Both the position numbers and the translations under genes were made by a program. From Streptomyces sp. NBC_01217 (GTDB lineage: Bacteria > Actinomycetota > Actinomycetes > Streptomycetales > Streptomycetaceae): 64,000 bases of DNA. The notes beneath the pieces were generated by a model. That model was not told where the DNA came from, ran no database searches, and worked only from the letters and a program-made list of their open reading frames with translations. The stretch is taken from assembly GCF_035994185.1 (NCBI RefSeq), contig NZ_CP108538.1, positions 1,674,001 through 1,738,000 of the forward strand. The letters run 5' to 3'. Shown here piece after piece: positions 1 through 7,037 of this stretch. The first letter of the stretch is position 1. Every line of letters begins with the position of its first letter.

Positions 1-30
1 CCGCGCAAGGCCGACCTGTACGACGCATAG
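1..30 (+). CDS. C-terminal end of an unidentified protein (partial)
   Basis: The first 30 bases read in frame 1 as PRKADLYDA followed by TAG. The gene body lies outside the window. It runs toward the HIT gene and is followed at 44-87 by a strong hairpin that would serve both. Nine residues are too few to name a family. Confidence 0.5.
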   Translation, partial: PRKADLYDA

Positions 31-43
31 AGACGCATAGACA

Positions 44-87
44 TGCGTGGGCGCCCCGGCAGAAGCGGAGACCGGGGCGCCCACGCA
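44..87. terminator. Bidirectional terminator between convergent genes
   Basis: A perfect 16-bp inverted repeat (44-59 with 72-87, loop of 12) sits between the converging ends of the left-edge gene and the HIT gene. There is no U-tract, as is usual in Streptomyces. Confidence 0.75.
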
Positions 88-103
88 GCGAAAACAGCTC
101 GGA

Positions 104-667
104 TCAGCCCGCCGCCGGCCAGGCGTCGGCCAGCATCTTGCGCGTATCGGCGAGCAGCTGCGGCAGCACCTTCGTGTGCCCGATCACCGGCATGAAGTTG
201 GTGTCACCACCCCAGCGCGGCACCAGGTGCTGGTGCAGATGCGCAGCGATACCGGCCCCCGCGGAAGCACCCTGATTGAGCCCGATATTGAACCCGTGCG
301 CCCCCGAAGCCGCCCGCAGAGCCACCATCGCCCGCTTGGTGAAATCGGCCAGCTCCATGGTCTCCGGGCCGTCCAGCTCCGTGTAGTCGGCGACATGCCG
401 GTACGGCACCACCATCAGATGCCCGCCGTTGTACGGATACAGATTCAGCACGGCGTACACCTTCTCGCCGCGCGCGACGATGAGCCCGTCCTCGTCCGAT
501 TTCGACGGGATCGCACAGAATGGACAGCCGTCGCCGGCCTCCGGACCGGTCGGCTTGTTCTCACCCTGGATATACGCCATCCGGTGGGGCGTCCACAGGC
601 GCTGGAACGCGTCGGGCGTCCCCACTCCGATCTGCTGCTCCGGCTCACTCGTCATGGCGATCAGCAT
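104..667 (-). CDS. HIT family hydrolase (Ap4A phosphorylase-like)
   Basis: 187 residues. The C-terminal half carries the histidine triad HLHQHLVPR, the nucleotide hydrolase/transferase site of the HIT superfamily, and a CPFC pair near residue 49 probably binds zinc. Family members split dinucleoside polyphosphates or AMP derivatives in the cytosol; the exact substrate cannot be read from sequence. I use ATG 667 because GGGAG lies nine bases upstream; ATG 655 (MTSEPEQ) is the alternative. The gene is codirectional with thrS but separated from it by the oppositely oriented potassium channel, so it has its own promoter. Confidence 0.9.
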   Translation of the reverse strand: MLIAMTSEPEQQIGVGTPDAFQRLWTPHRMAYIQGENKPTGPEAGDGCPFCAIPSKSDEDGLIVARGEKVYAVLNLYPYNGGHLMVVPYRHVADYTELDGPETMELADFTKRAMVALRAASGAHGFNIGLNQGASAGAGIAAHLHQHLVPRWGGDTNFMPVIGHTKVLPQLLADTRKMLADAWPAAG

Positions 668-733
668 ATTGCTTCACTCCCGGTGAGCGTGTCGCCGGGG
701 CTGCACCCGTCCGCGCACGGAGATGCTGAGCCG

Positions 734-1411
734 ATGAGCGACCAGCCCGCGGACTCCGCCCCGCCACGTTTCACGCGCTGGGAGCAGCGCACGGAAGTGC
801 CGCTCTTCTACGCCTCACTGCTCTTCCTGCTCGGCTACGCGTTCCGCGTCCTCGCCCCTCACGACGCCAGGCCCTGGAACGACATCGCCCTCGCCCTGGT
901 CGGCGCCACCTGGTTGATCTTCGCGGTGGACTACGTCGTACGGCTCCGGCTCAGCGGCCTCGGCCTCCGCTTCATCCGGGTGCACGCGCTGGACACGGCG
1001 GTACTGCTGCTTCCCCTGCTGCGGCCGCTGCGACTGATCAAGGTCTACACCGCGGTCCGGCGACGCAGGGCGCAGCCCCGGCTGAGCCTGTACGCCCGTG
1101 TGATCACCTATGCCGGTGCGAGCGCCCTGCTCCTCGGCTTCTCCGCCGCGCTCGCCGTCTACCGCCAGGAACGCAACGCGAAGGGGGCCTCGATCCGTAC
1201 CTTCGGCGACGCGGTGTGGTGGGCGTGCGAGACGCTCACGACGGTGGGGTACGGGGACGCGGTACCGGTCACGCCGGTCGGCCGGCTCGTGGCGGCGGGC
1301 CTGATGGCCTGCGGGCTGGCGCTGCTGGGGGCGGTGACGGGTTCGTTCTCGTCGTGGCTGTTGCAGGTGTTCAGACGGGAGGACGAGAAGAGGCCCCCGG
1401 AGGGCGGTTAG
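734..1411 (+). CDS. Voltage-gated-type potassium channel
   Basis: 225 residues. Hydrophobic segments fit S1 (about residues 22-42), S2 (49-72), an S3/S4 region with the basic run RPLRLIK, S5, a pore loop and S6. The pore loop ends in the potassium selectivity filter TVGYGD. No cytoplasmic RCK or cyclic-nucleotide domain follows; the protein ends in a short charged tail. It should be a tetrameric inner-membrane potassium channel. ATG 734 was chosen because the first transmembrane helix follows shortly after it; the open frame extends far upstream only because of high GC. The gene lies divergent to HIT and convergent with thrS. Confidence 0.88.
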   Translation: MSDQPADSAPPRFTRWEQRTEVPLFYASLLFLLGYAFRVLAPHDARPWNDIALALVGATWLIFAVDYVVRLRLSGLGLRFIRVHALDTAVLLLPLLRPLRLIKVYTAVRRRRAQPRLSLYARVITYAGASALLLGFSAALAVYRQERNAKGASIRTFGDAVWWACETLTTVGYGDAVPVTPVGRLVAAGLMACGLALLGAVTGSFSSWLLQVFRREDEKRPPEGG

Positions 1412-1424
1412 CTCTCCGGGGGCC
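1392..1424. terminator. Terminator between potassium channel gene and thrS
   Basis: An 11-bp GC-rich inverted repeat (1392-1402 with 1414-1424) includes the channel stop codon in its loop; a second small hairpin (ccccgc / gcgggg) is at 1429-1444. It probably terminates both converging genes. Confidence 0.65.
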
Positions 1425-1450
1425 GAATCCCCGCGTGTGCGGGGACCACA

Positions 1451-3427
1451 TCACACCTGAACGCGACGCTCCACCACGTCAACGAGCTTGGCGATCGCCT
1501 CGTCACGTGCAACGCCGTTCTCCTGCGAACCGTCGCGGTACCGGAACGACACCGTGCCCGCGTTCATGTCCTCGTCACCGACGATGATCATGAAGGGCAT
1601 TTTCGCCTTCTGCGCGTTACGGATCTTCTTCTGCATCCGGTCGGACGAGGCGTCCACCTCGACCCGCAGCCCCTTCTTCCTCGCCTCCGCCGCGAACTCC
1701 TGGAGGTACGGGATGTGCGCGTCGCCGATCGGGATGCCGACCGCCTGGACCGGGGCCAGCCAGACCGGGAACGCACCCGCGTAGTGCTCAAGGAGCACCG
1801 CGAAGAACCGCTCGATGGAGCCGAACAGCGCGCGGTGGATCATGACCGGGCGCTGCTTGGAGCCGTCCGGGCCGGTGTACTCCAGGTCGAAGCGCTCCGG
1901 CAGGTTGAAGTCGAGCTGGATCGTCGACATCTGCCAGGTACGGCCGATGGCGTCCCGCGCCTGGACGGAGATCTTCGGTCCGTAGAAGGCGGCGCCGCCC
2001 GGGTCCGGGACCAGCGGCAGACCCTGCTTCTCGGCGACCTGGCGCAGCGTCTCGGTGGCCTCGTCCCAAGTCTCGTCCGAGCCGACGAACTTCTCGGGAT
2101 CCTTGGTGGAGAGTTCCAGATAGAAGTCGGTCAGACCGTAGTCGCGGAGCAGGTTCAGGACGAAGGTGAGCGTCCGGTCGAGCTCCTCCGACATCTGCTC
2201 GCGCGTGCAGTAGATGTGCGCGTCGTCCTGCGTGAAGCCGCGCGAGCGGGTCAGACCGTGCACGACGCCGGACTTCTCGTACCGGTAAACGGTCCCGAAC
2301 TCAAAGAGCCTCAAGGGCAGTTCACGGTACGAGCGCCCGCGTGCGTCGAAGATCAGGTTGTGCATCGGGCAGTTCATCGGCTTGAGGTAGTAGTCCACCC
2401 CGTCGTCGAGCTGCATGGGCGGGTACATGCCGTCGGCGTACCAGTCCAGGTGGCCGGACTTCTCGAAGAGCTTGCCCTTGGTGGCGTGCGGGGAGTAGAC
2501 GAACTCGTAGCCCTCCTCCTCGTGCCGCTTGCGCGAATAGTCCTCCATGGCCCGGCGAATGACGCCGCCCTTGGGGTGGAAGACCGCGAGACCGGGACCG
2601 ATCTCGTCCGGGAAGGAGAAGAGGTCCAGTTCGTTGCCGAGCTTGCGGTGGTCGCGCTTGGCGGCCTCCTCCAGGAACTCCAGGTGCGCCTTGAGCTCGT
2701 CCTTGGTGGGCCAGGCGGTGCCGTAGATGCGCTGGAGCATCGGGTTCTTCTCGCTGCCCCGCCAGTACGCCGCGGCGTTGCGCATCAGCTTGAATGCCGG
2801 GATGAACCGGGTGGTCGGCAGGTGCGGACCCCGGCAGAGGTCCTTCCAGCACAGGTCACCGGTCTTCGGGTCGAGGTTGTCGTAGATGGTCAGCTCGCCG
2901 CCGCCCACCTCGACATCCGCGCCGTCGTCCGTGGAGGCGGAGCCCTTGATGCCGATGAGCTCCAGCTTGTACGGCTCGTCGGCCAGCTCCTCGCGGGCGG
3001 CCTCGTCCGTCACGACCCGGCGGGAGAACCGCTGCCCCCGCTTCTGGATCTCCTGCATCTTCTTCTCGATGGCCTTGAGGTCCTCGGGAGTGAACGGCTT
3101 CTCGACGTCGAAGTCGTAGTAGAAGCCGTCCTTGACCGGCGGACCGATGCCCAGCTTGGCCTCGGGGAACAGCTGCTGCACGGCCTGCGCCATGACATGC
3201 GCGGTGGAGTGCCGCAGGATGTTGAGGCCGTCCTCGGAGGAGATCTCGACGGGCTCGACGACCTCGCCGTCGGCGACGGCGTACGCGAGGTCCTTCAGCT
3301 CACCGGCGACCCGGGCGGCGACAACGGTGCGCTCGCCGGGGAAGAGCTCGGCTGCCGTAGTGCCCGTCGTCACCACGCGCTCTTCCCGCTCGGAATCGCG
3401 TTGGATGATCACACGGACGTCTGACAC
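1451..3427 (-). CDS. thrS: Threonine--tRNA ligase
   Basis: 658 residues, the usual bacterial length. An N-terminal TGS domain is followed by the second additional domain with the alanyl-like editing motif [11 protein letters not shown], then the class II synthetase core. Motif 2 is visible in [20 protein letters not shown] and motif 3 in [13 protein letters not shown]; an anticodon-binding domain closes the protein. It charges tRNA-Thr in the cytosol. The start is GTG 3427 with AGGAGA just upstream; ATG 3460 would add 11 residues without a ribosome site. No T-box is visible in the short upstream region. Confidence 0.97.
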   Translation of the reverse strand: MSDVRVIIQRDSEREERVVTTGTTAAELFPGERTVVAARVAGELKDLAYAVADGEVVEPVEISSEDGLNILRHSTAHVMAQAVQQLFPEAKLGIGPPVKDGFYYDFDVEKPFTPEDLKAIEKKMQEIQKRGQRFSRRVVTDEAAREELADEPYKLELIGIKGSASTDDGADVEVGGGELTIYDNLDPKTGDLCWKDLCRGPHLPTTRFIPAFKLMRNAAAYWRGSEKNPMLQRIYGTAWPTKDELKAHLEFLEEAAKRDHRKLGNELDLFSFPDEIGPGLAVFHPKGGVIRRAMEDYSRKRHEEEGYEFVYSPHATKGKLFEKSGHLDWYADGMYPPMQLDDGVDYYLKPMNCPMHNLIFDARGRSYRELPLRLFEFGTVYRYEKSGVVHGLTRSRGFTQDDAHIYCTREQMSEELDRTLTFVLNLLRDYGLTDFYLELSTKDPEKFVGSDETWDEATETLRQVAEKQGLPLVPDPGGAAFYGPKISVQARDAIGRTWQMSTIQLDFNLPERFDLEYTGPDGSKQRPVMIHRALFGSIERFFAVLLEHYAGAFPVWLAPVQAVGIPIGDAHIPYLQEFAAEARKKGLRVEVDASSDRMQKKIRNAQKAKMPFMIIVGDEDMNAGTVSFRYRDGSQENGVARDEAIAKLVDVVERRVQV

Positions 3428-3564
3428 CGGTCTCTCCTGACTCAGGGGGTACGCACGCATTCATGGTGCACGTGCGATACGAATCGTACCGAGCCGCGGG
3501 CCCCCTCTGCGAAACGGTTGAGCCCGAAAGCCCGCCTGCTGCCCTCGACCCACCCCCCGCACCC

Positions 3565-4839
3565 CTATTCGCCGGTGCACGCCTCCTCGAAGTAGTCGAC
3601 GTTCTCCTGGAGCGACTTCATCAGCCGGTCCCGCTCCGCCTCGTCCACCTGCACGGGCACCACCTGCGAGGTCCGGGTCAGCCGCCGGAAGCCGCCGCGG
3701 CTCTCCAGCCTGCCCTCCACCCGGATCGGCAGCCCCACCAGATGGGCGTGGCCCGCGATCCGGTACGCCTCCTCGTCCAGCTCCAGCCGTACGTGCGGCA
3801 CCTCGGCGCCCGCGAGCACCCGCAGCCGTACGATCCCGGCGCCGCGCGGCCCCGAGCGGCGCATCCGGACGACCGCGCCGGTGATGCGTACCGTCACGGC
3901 GGGTTCGTCCTGGAGGTAGCGGGCCCCGGCCCGGCGCAGGGCGGGCAGGTCGCCCGGGGAGAACTCCACCCGTTCGGGGCGGGCCGGGCAGCCCTCGGGA
4001 ATCCCGGCGGCGGGCGCCCACTCCAGGGCGATCCCGGCCCCTTCCGAGCCCCGGACCAGCGCGATGACGGCCTCCGTGAGCTCCCGGCTGACGCCCGCCT
4101 CCACAGCGGTGTCGAAGGCCTCGAAGCCACCGGTGGCCCGCTGGTAGTCCACGGCCTCGCGGGTGGCGTGCAGGGCGTGGTAGAGCCGTACGGCGACGGC
4201 GCGGCCCGGTTCGACGGGGACGAACGCGGCGAGATCGCGGCCGCCGGGCGCGGGTCCGACGAGGATGCCTTCGAGGGCCGCCAGGGCCCTGCGGCGGTGG
4301 CGCGCCCCGTGGTAGCCGGTGCGTTCGCGGACGGCGAGGGCTCCGGCGAGCAGGATCTGCCGGGCGGCGGCGTGCAGCTGCTCGGCCCCCGTCCAGCTGG
4401 CGGCCCCGGCCGCTCCCGCGACCGGTTCGGGCACCTCGCGCCACCAGCGGATCTCGTCGCTGGGCACGGCGAGGGAGACCAGGACCTCGCGGGCGGAGGG
4501 TGCGGCGCTGCGGGCGAGCGCGGTCAGCGCCTCGCCGAGGAGGTCCTCGCTGTCGGGGAAGGCGGTGGTGTCGGGGACCAGCAGGCTCGTGCCGCCGCCG
4601 CGCGGGGCCGGTGGTCCCGGTGGGGTCCAGCGGCTGTAGCGGCCCGCGGCCCCGCCGCGGCGTTGCCAGCCGTGCCGGTCGAGCAGGGCGCCGAGGACCG
4701 CGGGGTCGATACGGGCGGGGTCGGGGATGCCCCCGAGCGGCTGGGCGGCAGTGGGCCACGGTCCCGCGTACTCGCTGGGGTGCGGGCGTGTGGCTGACGG
4801 GATCGCTTCATTGACGGACTCGTCCATCGGCCGGTGCAT
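3565..4839 (-). CDS. Unknown 424-residue protein coupled to a DUF4365 protein
   Basis: I do not recognise a named family. The N-terminal 90 residues are Pro/Gly-rich and probably flexible. The middle is alanine-rich and helical. The last 110 residues (from about AVTVRITGAVVRM) alternate hydrophobic and charged residues like a small beta-barrel, possibly OB-like, and end in a conserved-looking acidic tail (NVDYFEEACTGE). There is no signal peptide or membrane segment. ATG 4839 has GGGAGA upstream and overlaps the stop of the preceding DUF4365 gene as TGATG, so the two are translationally coupled and probably act together. Confidence 0.8.
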   Translation of the reverse strand: MHRPMDESVNEAIPSATRPHPSEYAGPWPTAAQPLGGIPDPARIDPAVLGALLDRHGWQRRGGAAGRYSRWTPPGPPAPRGGGTSLLVPDTTAFPDSEDLLGEALTALARSAAPSAREVLVSLAVPSDEIRWWREVPEPVAGAAGAASWTGAEQLHAAARQILLAGALAVRERTGYHGARHRRRALAALEGILVGPAPGGRDLAAFVPVEPGRAVAVRLYHALHATREAVDYQRATGGFEAFDTAVEAGVSRELTEAVIALVRGSEGAGIALEWAPAAGIPEGCPARPERVEFSPGDLPALRRAGARYLQDEPAVTVRITGAVVRMRRSGPRGAGIVRLRVLAGAEVPHVRLELDEEAYRIAGHAHLVGLPIRVEGRLESRGGFRRLTRTSQVVPVQVDEAERDRLMKSLQENVDYFEEACTGE

Positions 4840-5405
4840 CAGGGTCTCCCTCCCGCCCCTACGCGGGTCATGATCTCGCAGAGCGCCCGGTCGTCGAATA
4901 TGCGCGAGGTCGGGATCCGCACGGTGGTCCTGTGCCGGCCCGTCACCGTGTGGCCGGCCAGGTTGGTCCAGTAACAGCAGTGCCGCAGATCGAGCCGGTC
5001 GTGTCCGGCGCGCAGCCACTCGTCCTGGCTGCGCGGCACGATCATCACGACCAGGATCTTGTGCACCGACACGGGCGTCCGGGCGAGCTTCACGAGGTGT
5101 GCGTTGTCGAGCGTGAAGGAGAACGTCGGTCCGGGCGGGTGCGGCGGGAGCTGGTAGGTGCACTTGAGCTGCACCTTTATGGTCACCTCGTCGTCCACGG
5201 TGTGACCGGGGGCGCCGTGGCTGACGTGCCAGTCGATGCCGTTGTCGGGAAAGGGCTGGGACAGGGAGCACCCCGCCGCGGCCGCGACGGCGTGAAGGTA
5301 GCCCACCTGGAGGGTCTCCATGCAGGCGGTGGTGGCGAGTGTGCCGCGCAGCGGAGTGACCCGCTGGGGCAGCAGCCCGCTCGGTTCGGGCTGCGCGAGC
5401 GCCAT
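4839..5405 (-). CDS. DUF4365 (PD-(D/E)XK nuclease-like) protein
   Basis: 188 residues. The pattern GIDW ... VTIKVQLKCT matches the DUF4365 family, thought to have a PD-(D/E)XK nuclease fold: the Asp and the Q-x-K pair would be the metal-site residues. Family function is unestablished; members occur in nucleic-acid-processing and some defence settings. ATG 5405 (MALAQPEP) is preferred; ATG 5522 would add 39 atypical residues including a tandem duplication (EDLCTEDLCTEE). The stop overlaps the next gene start. The upstream 222 bases are shared with the divergent exonuclease gene and must hold both promoters. Confidence 0.82.
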   Translation of the reverse strand: MALAQPEPSGLLPQRVTPLRGTLATTACMETLQVGYLHAVAAAAGCSLSQPFPDNGIDWHVSHGAPGHTVDDEVTIKVQLKCTYQLPPHPPGPTFSFTLDNAHLVKLARTPVSVHKILVVMIVPRSQDEWLRAGHDRLDLRHCCYWTNLAGHTVTGRHRTTVRIPTSRIFDDRALCEIMTRVGAGGRP

Positions 5406-5627
5406 GGCTGCGTGTGCCTTCCGGGCTGTGCCGATCGGTTCTTCGGTGCAGAGGTCTTCGGTGCAGAGATCTTCGTGACAAGGGCGGCGGGCAACTTCCT
5501 TTCCCGTCACCTCTGTTGTCACCGCACAGGACGGCCCGCAAACGGCGTATCAGGCAAAGGGTGCGGGTATCACCGAACCGGGCAGGGGAATCACGCCATC
5601 TGCCGTTCGGGCACGAGGAGTTCGGGG

Positions 5628-6353
5628 ATGACTCATTGGTACGAAGGACCGCTGGCCGCTTTTGACACGGAGACAACGGGAGTGGACGTCGAGGAGGACC
5701 GGATCGTTTCGGCCGCCCTGGTGGTCCAGGACACGGCAGGCGGGCGGGTGCGCATCACCCGCTGGCTGGTGAATCCAGGGGTGCCGGTGCCCGCAGGGGC
5801 GACCGAGATCCATGGTCTGACCGACGATCATCTGCAGCGCAACGGCCGCTGGCCCGCGCCGGTGGTGGAGGAGATAGCCCGGGCGCTGGCCGAGCAGTCC
5901 GCGGCGGGCCGGCCGCTCGTCGTGATGAACGCACCGTTCGATCTGACGCTGCTGGACCGGGAGTTGAAGCGCCACCGGGCGTCGTCGCTCGCCGGGTATC
6001 TGCAGAACGCGCCGCTGTGCGTGCTGGATCCGCGCGTGCTCGACAAGCATCTGGACCGTTACCGCAAGGGCCGGCGGACCCTCACCGACCTCTGCGAGCT
6101 GTACGGGGTGGTGCTGGACGGCGCGCATGACGCGGCGGCCGATGCGGCGGCCTCGCTGGAGCTGGTACGGGCGGTGGGGCGGCGGTTCTCGTCCCGCCTG
6201 GAGCGGCTGACACCGCCGGAACTGCATACCCTGCAGGCCGTGTGGCATGCGGCACAGGCTCGTGGTCTGCAGGCGTGGTTCGCGAAGAGCGGCACGATGG
6301 AGGTGGTGGATCCCGCGTGGCCGCTGCGCCCGGAGCTGCCCGCTGCCGCGTGA
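5628..6353 (+). CDS. DnaQ-like 3'-5' exonuclease (DEDD family)
   Basis: 241 residues. Exo I is FDTETTGVD near the N-terminus. Exo II lies in VVMNAPFDLTLL, and Exo III appears as HDAAADAAASLEL, giving the four acidic metal ligands and the HD pair of the DEDDh subclass. It likely degrades single strands as a stand-alone proofreading or repair exonuclease. GAGGAG lies eight bases before ATG 5628. It is divergent from the DUF4365 gene and followed by the terminator of tRNA-Val. Confidence 0.9.
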   Translation: MTHWYEGPLAAFDTETTGVDVEEDRIVSAALVVQDTAGGRVRITRWLVNPGVPVPAGATEIHGLTDDHLQRNGRWPAPVVEEIARALAEQSAAGRPLVVMNAPFDLTLLDRELKRHRASSLAGYLQNAPLCVLDPRVLDKHLDRYRKGRRTLTDLCELYGVVLDGAHDAAADAAASLELVRAVGRRFSSRLERLTPPELHTLQAVWHAAQARGLQAWFAKSGTMEVVDPAWPLRPELPAAA

Positions 6354-6387
6354 TCGCTCACGCCCCCGGAGCATTTCCCGGATACGC

Positions 6388-6426
6388 AGAGGCCGGTCCG
6401 TCGATGTCGCTGACGGACCGGCCTCT
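6388..6426 (-). terminator. Terminator behind tRNA-Val(CAC)
   Basis: A perfect 15-bp inverted repeat (6388-6402 with 6412-6426, loop of 9) lies immediately downstream of the minus-strand tRNA and between it and the exonuclease stop; it may serve both. Confidence 0.75.
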
Positions 6427-6432
6427 CCCGGG

Positions 6433-6504
6433 TGGGCGATACTGGGTTCGAACCAGTGACCTCTTCGGTGTGAACGAAGCGCTCTCCCACTGAGCTAATC
6501 GCCC
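6433..6504 (-). tRNA. tRNA-Val (anticodon CAC)
   Basis: The reverse strand folds as a cloverleaf: acceptor GGGCGAT/ATCGCCC, anticodon stem CTTCG/CGAAG with loop TTCACAC, TΨC stem-loop with TTCGAAC. Discriminator A is at 6433. CCA is not encoded. Confidence 0.96.
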
Positions 6505-6543
6505 GGGAACGGGTTGAACCATACAGGGCATGGAGGGTCTGGT

Positions 6544-6990
6544 TCAAACTCCTTCCAGCCGGGCCGCGAGGCCCCGCCGTCCGGCACGCATCATCAGGGC
6601 GTGGTTGGCCCGGAACACGCCGCGTCCGGGCACGGCGAGGAGCCTCATCAGCCGTCTGCGCACCTCGACCTCCTGCTCGTAGACGGCACGGCTGCCGGTG
6701 CCGTGCGCGGTGACCGTCCACCGGGCCCAGCCGTCGAGGTCGCCGCTCAGGCTTGCTTCGAGGACCCTGGCCCCGGGGTCCCTGCGGCGTTCGCGGACGG
6801 TCATGACGAGGTCGTAGGGGAGGAAGGAGCGGATGCGGGTGGTGCCGGTGGTGTCGTCGACCGAGGTGACCTCGCGGATCTGCGGCCACCATCGCGGGTA
6901 GTCATCGGGGCGTCCGAGGATCTCGTACACGTCATCGGGAGTGCCGGGCAGGTCCCAGATACTCACAAATCGGTAGCGACTCCAGTCCAT
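6544..6990 (-). CDS. SRPBCC/START-type ligand-binding protein
   Basis: 148 residues. The sequence starts MDWSRYRFVSIWDLPGTPDDVYEIL and contains the WWPQIREV pattern common in polyketide-cyclase/START-like SRPBCC proteins (helix-grip fold). The ligand is unknown. ATG 6990 is used because the reading frame farther upstream is arginine-rich and low in information. The start lies 47 bases from the divergent membrane-protein gene, so they share a compact promoter region. Confidence 0.82.
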   Translation of the reverse strand: MDWSRYRFVSIWDLPGTPDDVYEILGRPDDYPRWWPQIREVTSVDDTTGTTRIRSFLPYDLVMTVRERRRDPGARVLEASLSGDLDGWARWTVTAHGTGSRAVYEQEVEVRRRLMRLLAVPGRGVFRANHALMMRAGRRGLAARLEGV

Positions 6991-7037
6991 GGCCCCAGTC
7001 TGCGCGTACTCAGCCAGGGAACTGAGTATCCGAGCGC

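Noticed and set aside
3565..5676. A 703-residue minus-strand frame joining the unknown protein and the region opposite/over DUF4365
   Set aside because: The upstream half overlaps the DUF4365 gene in another frame and is Arg/Pro-rich; the ribosome site and ATG at 4839 define the real start.
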